A DNA stretch of 64,000 nucleotides from Cryphonectria parasitica EP155 (lineage: Eukaryota; Ascomycota; Sordariomycetes; Diaporthales; Cryphonectriaceae), in NCBI RefSeq assembly GCF_011745365.1, contig NW_024468909.1, positions 2,914,001-2,978,000 of the forward strand, read 5' to 3'. The position numbers and the translations under genes are program-made. The notes below the pieces were generated by a model that saw only the letters and a list, made by a program, of their open reading frames with translations, did not search any database and was not told the origin of the DNA. Within the stretch, counting starts at the first letter, position 1; each line of letters opens with the position of its first letter. Shown piece after piece: positions 36,934 to 48,300 of this stretch.

Positions 36934-39900
36934 TACATGCGGCGAGGGAGTGGGGGGAGGGGGGAAGGGGGGAAAGGGGAAGACGATTACGTGTAGCGAA
37001 CCAACCGGAGATTTTCTTCCAGAACCCACCTTTGACATCGGCTAGACACCTGCATTCCCCTATCTGACAGCTCACATCTTCCTGACTGAAATCATTTGAT
37101 CGCAAATTATCAACCCAGTGACAGGTTTGACAGCTGTCCAACGAAGGGCCGGGGGGTGGTCGTTTTTCCTAGCGAGATTTGGCCAAGGGTCCCCTTCGAG
37201 TTGACGAAAAGGATCTTCATCCTCTTTTTTACTTCTTTCTTTCATTTTCCTCTCCTGGTGGTCAAGCACAGTTTGCCCAAGGCGGATGAGGACGACAGCG
37301 GCGACGAGTTGTGATCGTCGTTGGGGCCCAACCGTGGAGTGCTTGGTCCTTGCCAAGCCAGCAACGGGTTAAGAATATCTCCGAAAGCAAAAGTTGTGAC
37401 GATCGGCGGGAGGAAGTCCGCTTGTCAACAATGGGACTCCATCGCGAGTGTGTGTGGTATGGAAGCGAGCAACCCACCCGCCGTTCCGTGGCCCCGCAGC
37501 GAGGAGGAGGAGGATCCATTCACCGCGGCGGAAGCGAGGGATGAGGGGCGAGAAGGGGGGGGGGGGAGCCAGGACAAGGAGAAGAAGGAGGATGAGGAGG
37601 GGGGCAAACGCCATGTTTCTGAGTGGAATCAGGCGTAATCGTATTTCCGCGGCTCATGGCGTTTTCATTAACAACGCTCTTGCAAGCTAGACCGAACCAA
37701 AGTTAAGGAGAAGTCTCGATGCCGATGCTCTCTGGCTGCAACCCAAACTCAACCCTCCCCAAGAGTGTGTCAAATTGGGAGAGTCCGTTGTCACCAAGTA
37801 CTGCCAAGGTAATGAATGGGCTCTCGCTCGTGCGGCCGACGGGGATAACAAAAGACAATACCTCGATCCTCTCATTAGCAACCAAAACCTTGAGGACCCA
37901 CCAATTGCGCACCCCCGTCTGCCACCCATCTACGGTCCCATTCGGAAGCAGGTTCCCAAGATTCAGCATCCTTCCGGCGCCGTGGGCCTGGATTTTTTTT
38001 ATTTATACGGGACGCGGGTCAGTCAAAGTACCAGAGTGTGCAGAGGATGCCAATTTCTGTGATGGGGCGTGGCGCTTTAGAGGTGGGGTTCAGGGTGTGT
38101 CCACCGGCTCTGAGACGAACAACACACCAGAACGGTGCTTTCTTTGTCTCTTGAGGCGGAATGGCATTGTGTTCTCATCTTTTCCCCCAGGACAGAGATC
38201 GTTTGACTGACCAATTACGACCAGGTCACTCATCCCCCTCCCTATCTCACCTCCCAGTCCCAGTAATTACGATTATATCTTTTTCCAACCAAGTTAAGCG
38301 AGAGCGGGAAGAAACATCTGGCCCGTGCAGATCTGTCAAGGACACGTCCGGCGCGATCCTACCATCAGGGTAGGGTGTGCTGGGAAGAAGAGGGGTGGGG
38401 GCGCGAGCCCATCATCAAGCTCATGCAAATCAAAGGATGATAAGCAGCTGTCATCAGAGACGGAACCCGCCCGTCCCCCCAGAAAGTGTGTGGCCGGGGG
38501 CAAATCGCATCATCCGTCGTCACCAGACGTTGCCCATTGAGAGAGCGGGCTCATCCGTCGTCCGTATGGGCCTGTCTGTATGAATGGGTGCAGCAAGCCA
38601 CCTCCTTGTCACTCAAATGAACTCCATCAGGCAACCTGATCGCAGGTTATGGGGAGGAGAGGGGACGATCAGATCATGGGCCCTCTCGCTTGCGGCTCTC
38701 GCAGTGGAAAGGGCCCCAGAAAAAGATGGCACACATTACTAATGCATTACTGCGCAGTAGTATGGCAGTATGGTAAAGGACAAAAAGACAAGAAAGAGGG
38801 CAGAAAAATACCGGGGCGGGGGGGGGGGGAGGACTTTGCTGGTTCAATGGTTGTTTACTCCACAAACCCTCTTTTTTTTGGGCGAGAGAGGTAGGGAAGG
38901 TGGCTATACGGCCCTCACCTGCTGCTACTCTGTATTACTGTATGGTACGAGGAAGTTTCCATAGTCCGTAGTAGCTTCCATCACTGTGCCAGGCCCCACC
39001 CCGCTGCTCCTCCGTCGCGGCTAGAGTGACAGGAGGCAGGAGCAGCACCCGTTCCGGGTCACACACCAAAGGGGATGACGACGAGCATTTACAAATACCC
39101 TCTCCCTAAAACCCACATCAGACCACCAGGACGGCACCGGATCCAGAAACTGTTCCCAGCGAGAAGGTTCAACCTTATTCGTTCTCGTTTTTCTCGGTTT
39201 CTCTTTCCTTCTCTCCCGTGCTTGCCCCAGCGGCGAGGGACCGGGGGGCCGGTGTGGATGGGGTCCCCACTAAGATTTGAAGGGGCTGCCACCGGTGGGG
39301 CGCCAAGTCGGAAATTCCGGCATGCTCTAACTCGATTTCTTGACTATGACAGCACACTCGTGCCATTCCAAGGGCCGGAGGAAGGGCCGAACTGGACCGG
39401 AATTGTTGCTCCAGGCCACCGTTTTACGAAGGCAAAGGCTTGGCTTGACCTGGTTGACATCGGATGGGTGAGGGAGAAAGAAGAGAAGATCACTGCTGAC
39501 TGCATCGGATGCAGGATCGTTGAAACGAGGGGAGAGGATGAGAGGGGTTGGGGGGGTGTGGAAGGAAGTTGAGGAAGCCGACTTACTCTCCCCACCCCCC
39601 CCCTTCTTCTTCCTTTATTTCTTACTCCCTCTCCCCCAAAACAATATGCGAATGACAACAGCACAAGTAGCAGATAAGAGGTTCTGGAAATGAGCTGGGA
39701 GTGGTGTGTGAAGAACAGCAGGAAGAGGGAAGACCCCCAATTGTTGAGCATGCTGTGTAAGCATATCATTATCTACAACAACAATTTGTGCACACTAGAT
39801 TCGTGAAGAGGAAAAAGATAAGAGAAACTTCATCCTGTCGGCAAAGTTCTTGCGTTGGAACTTAAAAAGTATCAACATCCAACCATCTGATCGAATCACA

Positions 39901-42900
39901 GAGCGGGATTGGGTTTGCCCCCCCCCCCCCAATTGCGCCCTGCATATCGGCAACTATCATCCATTAATTTTGAAAGGAAAAGTTCGTTCAAGGGGCGACA
40001 TGTTGACGTGCAGCTGACAGGTCGCAATTGCTCCGGAAGAGTGACACGACACTACTAATACCTTCCTTGAACAGGCTGCAGTGAGATGTGCTTGCCGCGG
40101 CCGTGACCAACTGCTGCAGCAGCAACTTCCGCTCGCGATGCGCGGGAAATCCGACAAGCCCCCTATCGCGACTCGTGTGGGCTACTCAACACCAAGACAA
40201 AAACAAAACAAAAGGGTTGAGGGTGTCGGATCTGGACTCTCGTCTCGGGTGTTGTTTTTTTTTCGTCACACTCTTTGTCTCTCTGTTTTCTCTCTCTCTA
40301 GCCACAAGGTATTGATGTAATTGAAGGCGCTAGAGCGCACAACACAACGGCTGTCTTTTTGCTTGGGTCTCGAAACATATGTGTGGTTTCTGATTGGACA
40401 GCGACAAAGACAAACACGCGGATACCCTCTCCCCTATTTTCTGACTTCATCCCAGATGCAAACGACAGCTCACAATTCGCACTCGCTTATTCAACTGTCA
40501 AGAAAGACAACGGGTCAGAAAAGTAATGTCTCAGCTCACCCTCCACCCTCCCCCACAGCCCTACAAGTTCGCCGAAGAAGGGATGGGTGTGTGCGTGTGT
40601 GTGTGTGTGGTATGGTGACGTTATGAACATCATCTCTTTTTCAAAGCTTCTCGACAAATATTACGTGTACAGCCCCGTGACCCTCGTCGTTTCCCTATCT
40701 GTTTTCCTTATTGTCTTTCTCTCTATCGTCAACGCACGCGTGGCTTTGGGCGTTGACGAGCTTGGTAATGAGAGAGGGGGGGGGGGGGGGAAGCTGAGTC
40801 GATTTACTATGACACTATGGGAGGATGGAGGAGAAGGAGGGACGGAACAAAGGTCCTCGCGTACCAGCCCAGCTAAACATACGCCCGCAAAGAGAGAAGG
40901 GCGGTCTCTTTCCTTTTTGATGGAAAGTAACCCATTCCAAGCCCATACATTGATGGTTTGAGCCTGTGCATGACGCGGCTCAGGATATCGGTCGTGTGGC
41001 TGGCTGTGCTGCTCTGTGCTGGGTTTGGTGTGGTGTGGCGTGTTGGGTGACATAACCGGTCCGTCCTCTTTTCGTTGTCTTCTTCTTCCACAACTTGCAC
41101 TTTTGATCAACAAAAGGGATTGCTATTTACCGCAGCGGGCAGGCAGGCAAGCCAGCCACCCAGCCAGCCAGCCACTTGTAAACGGAGGGGTATGCACACC
41201 GATGAAGGGGGCTTGGCCCGGCTCGTTGTCCTTTTCAGCCGCAGAAGCGACAAGCCATAGTTGGCTGGCTGGCCTGGCTGGTCTCACTCACCACCCGCGG
41301 GCTAACCTACACCGACGGGAAGAAGTAGAAGGAAAATAGAAGGAAAATACCGTGGGGTGACAAGATAAGAAGCGGCAGTAGGCGATGTGGGCATCGAAGC
41401 AAGCTGCTGCTACTACTTGCTACTTGCACGCTTCGCTCGACCGGTCAAGACTTTGCGTGGTTAGGTCGTCTCCACACCTTCCATCCCCCCTTCTCAGGTC
41501 AGTAGATGGTAACTATTCCGTCCTGCAAGAGAGGGAGAGATCTTGCATGCATGAGCGTCGGTTCCGACGGGCAATACCTTCTCGTTTTTACTTGGACATT
41601 GTGGCTTTTTGCTTTTCTGGTGCCGGCAGGTCGGGCCTTGGTGGGTGACGTGGCTCTGCTCGAGTCGCCTCTTTACGTCGGACATATTATCTGTCCTTTT
41701 AGAGGAGGGATTCTAGGAAGCCAGGAGGGGTGGCTTGATCGATTGTCCGCGCGTTTGGTCGTGATGGTCATCTCCGTGGGAGGGCAGCTAAGCTCGTGAG
41801 AAAAACCTTTTTAGCTGGCCTTCCTTTTGTCCCTTCTGTGCCTGCCTGCAGCAGAGCAGGCCTGCGTGACTGGGTGGGAAACTTTCCCAGGGGGGGGGGC
41901 CTTGGGGACGGATACAGCGTGAGCAGTCGGTCTATCCGTGACTGGCTTGCTTGATATACACGCAGGGTGTGTGTATGTGTGTGTGCGTGTCCCCTCCCCT
42001 CCCCCCCCCCCGGCCTACCAAACACATACACACCTCCTACCCTCGAAAGAAAGGTTTTTCTTTTTCTTTTTCTTTTTTTGGGCCCGCATGCTCTGTGTAG
42101 GGAAGTAAATGGACGCAAGTGGAGGCGAGGGCTTGTGGTCTCTTGAGCGAACCACAACACCTCACTGCTGCTGAGGAGGTTGGGGACCTCACCGGATCCC
42201 GTGCCATTTTGCGGCTCGCTCCTTTGCTTGCCTTTTGCTTGCCTTGCTCGTCCTGGGCCCTTGTAGAACCGGCCTGGCCGTGGAATTTGCCTTTTTCTCT
42301 TCGATGGTACATATCAACGGGATCCGCGGACTTTTACAAACATACATGTATACATTCGGAGGCCATCTTGCCAAGGCAAACCTCTCGGCCGAGTCTTAGG
42401 GAAGATAATTAAAATGATCTGCAAAAAACATGGGGTTTTAAGTTTGGTTATTGTTTGTTGGGTGAGGGTCGCCGGGGTGCCCCATGCGTGACTGTCATGC
42501 GATCGACATGATGACTGTTTTCGTAGAGTAATACCCCTCGTCATGGCTCTGGCCGGAGAAAAAGGATGCAAGATGACAAGGCAGACTAATATCTTTGCGG
42601 TTTTCTTTCCGCCTTTCTTTTGTCCTGTACTGTAAATATATGTAGGGGAGAGAGTATGTGTCCGATGGGGCCTCTGGCGATCTTGTTCTTTCACGTCAAT
42701 CATGACGAGTATGTTGATCCTTTCTCAGTACATACTATGCCCAAGTAGATCTCTACTGCATTCTTCGACATACAATATATCTTTAGTTTAACTTGACCAA
42801 CGCAATTCGCCTCAGTACCCAGACCCTGTTCCCGAAATTGGCCTCGAGTTTTCCATTCACCAATAACACACCTTGGTATCATAATAAAAACATTGTACAA

Positions 42901-42927
42901 GTATATCTTTGTTTGACCATCAAGTCA

Positions 42928-45900
42928 TCATTTCCCATTGGTACCCTTCAGGCGTTTCCAGAGCCCCCCTTGCTTCTGCGCCGCATTCTCCCGCGCCAGT
43001 CTTCTGGCAGCATACTCGAGAGGACTGATCGGCGGTGCATTGCCGCTCCCCCCGCTCCCGGCCTCGCTGGCGGGGGGCGCAGCTGAGCGGCCGGCGCCAG
43101 GGCTGTGTGGCGACTGTTGCGCCTCGCGTGGGTCGATCTCGTCAAACTCCTCCACTTCGAGCGCCGGGAGTTCGCCGAGCTTGTCTGGAAGCCTCTCGCC
43201 TGGAAACGAATACCCGGCTGTCGGAGCTGAGACGGAGCCACCGGCGGCCTCGCGCATCTTGTCGAGACCTGTGGAAAGGTTGCCCACGAGGTGCGCTTTC
43301 CTGTTCTCAAAGTATGAATCGTTGTCGTAGTAGGCCCCTTTGCCGTGCTTCGGCGGCGGTGCTGGTGGCGCCGGAGGCATCGAGACGCTCATATCCTTGA
43401 TCATCTGGTACAGGTCCGGGAAACGCCCCTTGAACTCGGCCTCGAGCTCCCTTTGGTGTTCATCCACAACGGCCTTCTTCTGGCCCACCTCCCGGGGGCT
43501 GAAGTAACTGTGCTGCGTGTTGCTTTCGTGTTGGACCCGCTGCAGCCATTCCTCGTAGCGTACCTGGTTTCGCCTGACCTGGTCCTCGGTGGGCGGCGTA
43601 GCCGATCTCAGGCTGTCTGCATACTTCTTGGCCTCCTTGGTCATCCGGTCGCCTGTGATGTACTTGTCGAATGACATCGAGAACTCCCGGAACGGCCCCT
43701 TCAGGACAAAACAATTCCCTGGCCAGCCCTCCCTCCTGAGGAGCTCCAATAGCTCGACCGCAGCAGGGCATTCCCAGAGGGCCTCGATATTCCTATCGTA
43801 GATAACTACACACTTGGTCTTGCTCCATCTTGTGAAGGACCTCCGGCTCTGCTCGTCCGGGAACGTGCGGTCCAGCATCTCGAGAGCGGCTATCCTCAGG
43901 AATTTCGCTGGCATCCTCAGGTTTACCGCGCTGTGCACGTGTGATCTCTGGAACTCTGATGGCGACCTCAGGTCGGCAAATAGGATCTGTGCTGGCGTGA
44001 AGATCTCTAGAAGACCATTGAGATGGCCAGCTAGGATCATCTGCGGGCCCTCCTGGGCTTCTTGTATCGTCTCCGTCATCTTGGGGTTTTCCTGGCTGGC
44101 CACAGCCCGCTCCCTCAGCCGTCGATGATGGAACCAAACCTTGGTGAGGCCAGTCAGCATCTCCAGACGATAAGAAGCAATAACAACAACATCTGGACCG
44201 GGGGGGGGGGGGAAGAAGAAGGTGGGATGGGAGTGATTTACCTTGACCTCATTCGCTTCTATTCCGAGGTGCGAAGCGTAGTATTCTGCCGTTCCATCGC
44301 TCGGATGAGGGTCTACCCTGAAGTATTCCTCGAGACGGCTGACAACGTGAGTAGCAAGGCGTGGGCTCGGAGGGATGCCTTTTTCGCTGGCGAACACCGT
44401 CCTCTTGGAGTTCCGCGAGTGATTCATCAGCGGCTGCCGGAGGATGCCACCTTCTAGTGTTGCTCCTGCTAGAGCCATAGTAGCAGCCAGTCCGCCGGTC
44501 CGGTATGGCGGTGTCGTCCGGGACTGCTGAAGCGGCGGCCGTTGCGAGCTGGATGTGGATACCCGAGCCGATGACGGAGCTGATGTCCTGTCTTGGCTCG
44601 CCGACGTAGCTACCGTCGTTTCGGGTTCGATCTGCTCCTCCTGCAGGGCCACACTGGCAGTCTGCGCCCGCCAAAGGCCGGCCCTGTCGCCAGCTGGGGC
44701 CTGCGACCGCCTAGGGCTTGAGATCGATGGGGCAAGGATGCTGTCTCTGAAGGTCGTACCAGAGAAGACGGAGGATCTGTCGCTTTGGTAGACGTCGGCC
44801 GGGTTCTGGAAGGGCGTCTCGGCTCTCTCGGGGTTCTTGACGAGATTGTTGGACCTGATGAATGCCACAAACGAGCAGGCCTGATCCTCAGGGAGCAGGT
44901 CCCACACGCCTACCGGCATCGACAGGAGAAGTAAAGTTGAGTGGCTCTTGAAGACACCCTGGACCTTGACGTATTTTGCCAGAGCCGGGAAGCCCGCTAG
45001 CCACTGCTCCCACGCGTTCAGGTCCAGCCTCTGGTCGTCTTCAAGGGCGAGAGAGATCATTACGTGGGGTTTGTCCTCATTTGGTTCGGTGCAGCACTCT
45101 TCGTCTTCCGCGGGTCCTCGACCCAGAGGCAAGCCTGAGGGGCTCGGGTCCTGTGGCGGTGACGGTGGGACCCTCTCATGGGAAATCATGCGGCTCATCT
45201 CGATGCTGGGCGCACGGTGGTCCGAGGTCATCATAAAATGGACTGGCGTCGACCTGGCCTCGAAGCGCTTGCCATTGATCAGGATGGGCCGTGGATGCTT
45301 GAGCCGAGCAAGGATCTCGGCGTGGAGCATAGCGGCCGAGAATGTCTTGAGGCGCCACTCGCCCAGGACCTCAATGAGGGCGTTCGTGAAGGAGTAGCGG
45401 CCTGGATCGGGGGCGATGGCATCCCAGCTCGAGGCTGATATCGTCTCGGTGATACTTTTGCCGTTCGGAAAGGTGGCCGATGCCGCGCCGGCGCAGCAGT
45501 CTAACAATACCAGGACATCTGACACGGACCGCTCCAGCAGCGTCTGGATAGCTGACCATTGTAGCGAGGGAGACCCGGAATGCCGCGTCGCGCACCAGGT
45601 GCTCTGCCTCGACTCATCTATCTTGGCGTGGCCTCCATAGTAGATGATGAACAGGGTGTCCTCGTGTTCATGATCCTTGATGAGAGAGCCTATCCTCATC
45701 ATGAGGTCGAGATGAGGGTTGTCGGCCGGGATAGCGAAGACGTCCGTGTTGAAGCCATAGTCCTCACGGAGGCAGGCGTCGAGGTCCTCGAGTTCTGGCA
45801 GCACGAACAGGTCGTCTGTCTTCCAGTGCAACAGGAGAACCTGGACATTTCTGTACCTCTGTGACGCCCGGCCCCGGTTGGGAAACGCCCTGCTGGCAGA

Positions 45901-46465
45901 CTGTGGGTGGGAGGATCACCTCGTAGTGAGTATTGTAGTCATCAAGGAGACAAAGGGCTGTTTGTTCTTCTCACCTCTTGGAGGGTCTGGGCGAAGCTGT
46001 CGAGCTGCTTCACGTGGTAGTTCACACGGCTCGTGTCGTGTGTAGCCGGAGGAGCATAGTCAATCCCCGAACCGTACTGCAGGGGAGGACATGGTGAGTA
46101 AGACGTCGATACCTCCTCAGGCCGCATTATTATTATGATCACTCAGCCCAACAACACAGAGAGGGACGACGAGGAGGAGGATGAACAAGAAGATGCAGAA
46201 GAGAACAGAAGAGACGAGGATCGGATGATGGGTAGATAGGAAGGGGAACAGGGAAGGGGGAGTATAAGGGACATGAACGGTCATGGGATCGTGGGGCACA
46301 TTGAGGAGAAGCATAAGGAATATAATGAGATATCGGGATATAAGGATGATGGATATAGTGACATGAGGAGGTACATACGGTAGAGTCAACGCTGCTTGTG
46401 GAGCTTCCCTCGGCCGGCCTCCTCGTCCTTATAGCATAGTATGGCTGTGGTTGCAGGCTTGCCAT
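42928..46465 (-). CDS. Caspase-like / homeodomain / rhodanese-like fusion protein
   Basis: Exons on the minus strand are 46379-46465, 45975-46076, 44242-45858 and 42928-44139; every junction is GT-AG and phase 0, giving 1005 residues. Residues ~40-280 form a caspase/metacaspase-like (C14) fold with His in YYGGHA (H140) and Cys in LLDCCAGA (C185), so the dyad is intact. A hydrophobic block of unknown identity follows (~328-402; STLLLLSMPVGVWDLLP). Residues 557-616 align with a classical homeodomain without gaps: L16, F20, P26, A35, L38, V45, W48, F49, R52, R53. Position 51 is His, not Asn. Residues ~640-755 resemble the rhodanese/Cdc25-homology fold (ADLRSPSEFQRSHV, CVVIYDRN), with Asp where the active Cys belongs. 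The tail is Pro/Gly-rich with coiled-coil patches. Function unknown; a signalling or stress regulator with DNA or MAPK contacts is inference. The domain order seen here is not one I know. Confidence 0.85.
44140..44241 (-). other. In-frame 102-nt intron inside the homeobox
   Basis: Donor GTAAAT after GAGGTCAAG, branch-like CTGAC in ATGCTGACTGG, acceptor CACCAAG before GTTTGGTTC. Its length is a multiple of three and it has no stop in frame. It separates homeodomain positions 46 and 47, the place classically interrupted in paired-class homeoboxes. It contains a 12-C run on the coding strand. The acceptor AAG is weaker than CAG or TAG. Confidence 0.8.
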
Positions 46466-48300
46466 GGCCCCCGTATAATGTGTGCTGCGTGGGCGTGGAC
46501 GTGGGCGTGAGCGAGTGCGAGTGCGTGGTGCGTGTGCCTATGCGCGCGTGTGTGGTGTGTGTGCCCCCTCGAGTGAGTGCGGACCAGACTACCCGGATAG
46601 GATGACCGAAGCACAACCGCCGGGTCGTAAGGTATCAACCGATGCGGGGGCCCTCCTAGGCCGAGCCGACGACACTGGCAGAAGGAGAGCAGAATACGAA
46701 GACACCATATGCAGAGAAAAAGAGAGAAGGAGAGGCCAATGACACGACTCATCAGACAGGGAATGGACTGTCAAGTGGTCTACGGGGACGGTCACCGACG
46801 GGCCCGGCAGTGGTTCAAGGGTGGAGCTCTTGTGTTTGCCGGGGAAAAGAGAAAGAGAGGAATGGCGATAGACCAGCGAGCGTGCGCGCGCGAGAGAGAG
46901 GCAGAGAGAGTAGACAGAAAAGGAAAATGACGATCAACTAGGTACAGTATTACTGTAGGCGTGTACTGTGCATAGTTTGTGGCAAGAGACCGGTGATAGG
47001 TTGTGAGAGATGAAGAGAGAAAGAGAGGAGGAGAAGAGATGAGATGAGACGAGGTGATGTGATGCGTGCTTGTGTTGGGATTGGGAAGGAGGTTGTCTGC
47101 TGGCTCCTATGAAGAAAGTCGAGGACTAGCTATTGGGAGAGACGCTTGAGCGGGAGAGAAAGAAGGAGCAATGGCCGCAAATAACAACAGGCTGCCTGGC
47201 TGCTGGAAAATTGTGCCAATTCGGTCATGAAGAGAGTGCGCACTGCCTACTGCTCACTGCCGACTGGACAGCGCAGCCATCATGCATCTGCAGGGGATGG
47301 AAATATAGAGAGGGAAGGGGCGAAGACCCTGAGATGCGCTAGACCCGTTCCAACACCGAGGGGGGGTTCGGGGGTTTTTGCACTGTACCATGGTGGTTAG
47401 CAGGCGCGGCAGGTACATTTGGCTAACACCTCAAACGTGCTGTCTGCCCAGGTACCCCTTCCGTGCCTCCCCCATCTTGGAGTGATCCTCGTTCCTCGGT
47501 GAGCCTTCTAGCCATCGGTGCAGCACAAGAGGCACGAGGCTCAAAACAAACCCCTGCCGACACCATCTTTAATTTCCATTTCAGCATTCCCTCCTTCTCG
47601 CTCATCAGCACCTTCACCCGGCCCCCCCCTCGGATTCCCTTTCCCAGCAGCCTGACAGCCTGACAATCCTGTCTGCCTGAATTAGTGTTGTCGGTATGCC
47701 TGACAGCCTAACAACCACATCTGTCTCAAAAAGGGTATTTTTGACATATCGATAGGGCATTTGGATAGAGAATCATAAGGCTGCGTCAGGTTTCCTACTG
47801 TGCACCTCATCCCACCCATTCCTTCTTCTCTCGATCTGGTGACCGACACACCCAAACCAGCACTGACCAACCTCTTGTCTCTGTTGAGGTCAACGGTGGT
47901 GATAATTCAAGAGTCGTCGGTCCAGAAGCCTACCCGTGCATGGCCCGGCCTTTTAACCGGCATCCGGACTTGCTTGGGCTTATCCATCCCAGGTGGAGTC
48001 TTTGTGGTCGCTTCGGTGACGGGACAGATTCCCGCAACAAGGAGGCTGGTAGCAACAGAAAGAAAAAAAAGAGAGGTTATTCTCCCCAGGGCTTACACCA
48101 ACGGGAGAACTTCCCCGTCTTCCGGTACACCTACTATAGCTACAGGCCAAGTACCCACAGTACTACTAGGAGGGACGACGTGCTCACCACCCTGGCCACA
48201 AGCGCAACGAACAACCCCCACGTGCTGAGGGTGCCATCCGGAGAGTACATCAAGACAGGACAAGCATAACCTTCATCACCGAAAGAGAGAGAGAGAGACC
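46466..48300. promoter_or_regulatory. Divergent promoter region, fusion gene / PBN1
   Basis: 1.8 kb between two divergent starts. It contains GTG-rich sequence at 46490-46565, GA-rich patches at 46840-47040, and a GAGA patch just before the PBN1 start (48283-48298). No further gene is supported. Confidence 0.5.

Larger units (their letters stand above)
24480..42927. other. 18.4-kb gene desert upstream of the homeobox gene
   Basis: No supported gene between the homeobox start and the stop of the caspase-homeodomain-rhodanese gene. Open frames are low-complexity or short. The first kilobase or so should hold the homeobox 5' leader and promoter. Contents are microsatellites, purine/pyrimidine tracts and many G, C, A and T runs. 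No transposase, reverse transcriptase or terminal repeat is seen. Two open frames with protein-like composition (37703-37969 minus; 39075-39572 plus) are noted in the findings but not called. Confidence 0.55.

Noticed and set aside
37072..37356. Minus-strand frame starting MARTKHSTVG, resembling the start of histone H3
   Set aside because: Only the first five residues match H3; the following sequence has no H3 features. Chance similarity.
24480..42927. Transposable element remnants as cause of the gene desert
   Set aside because: No reverse transcriptase, transposase, integrase, long terminal repeat or strongly AT-shifted block characteristic of RIP was recognised by eye; a repeat library search would be needed to exclude old copies.
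47800..48269. Plus-strand frames just before PBN1
   Set aside because: They end before the conserved PBN1 start, cannot be spliced to it in a sensible frame and show no domain.
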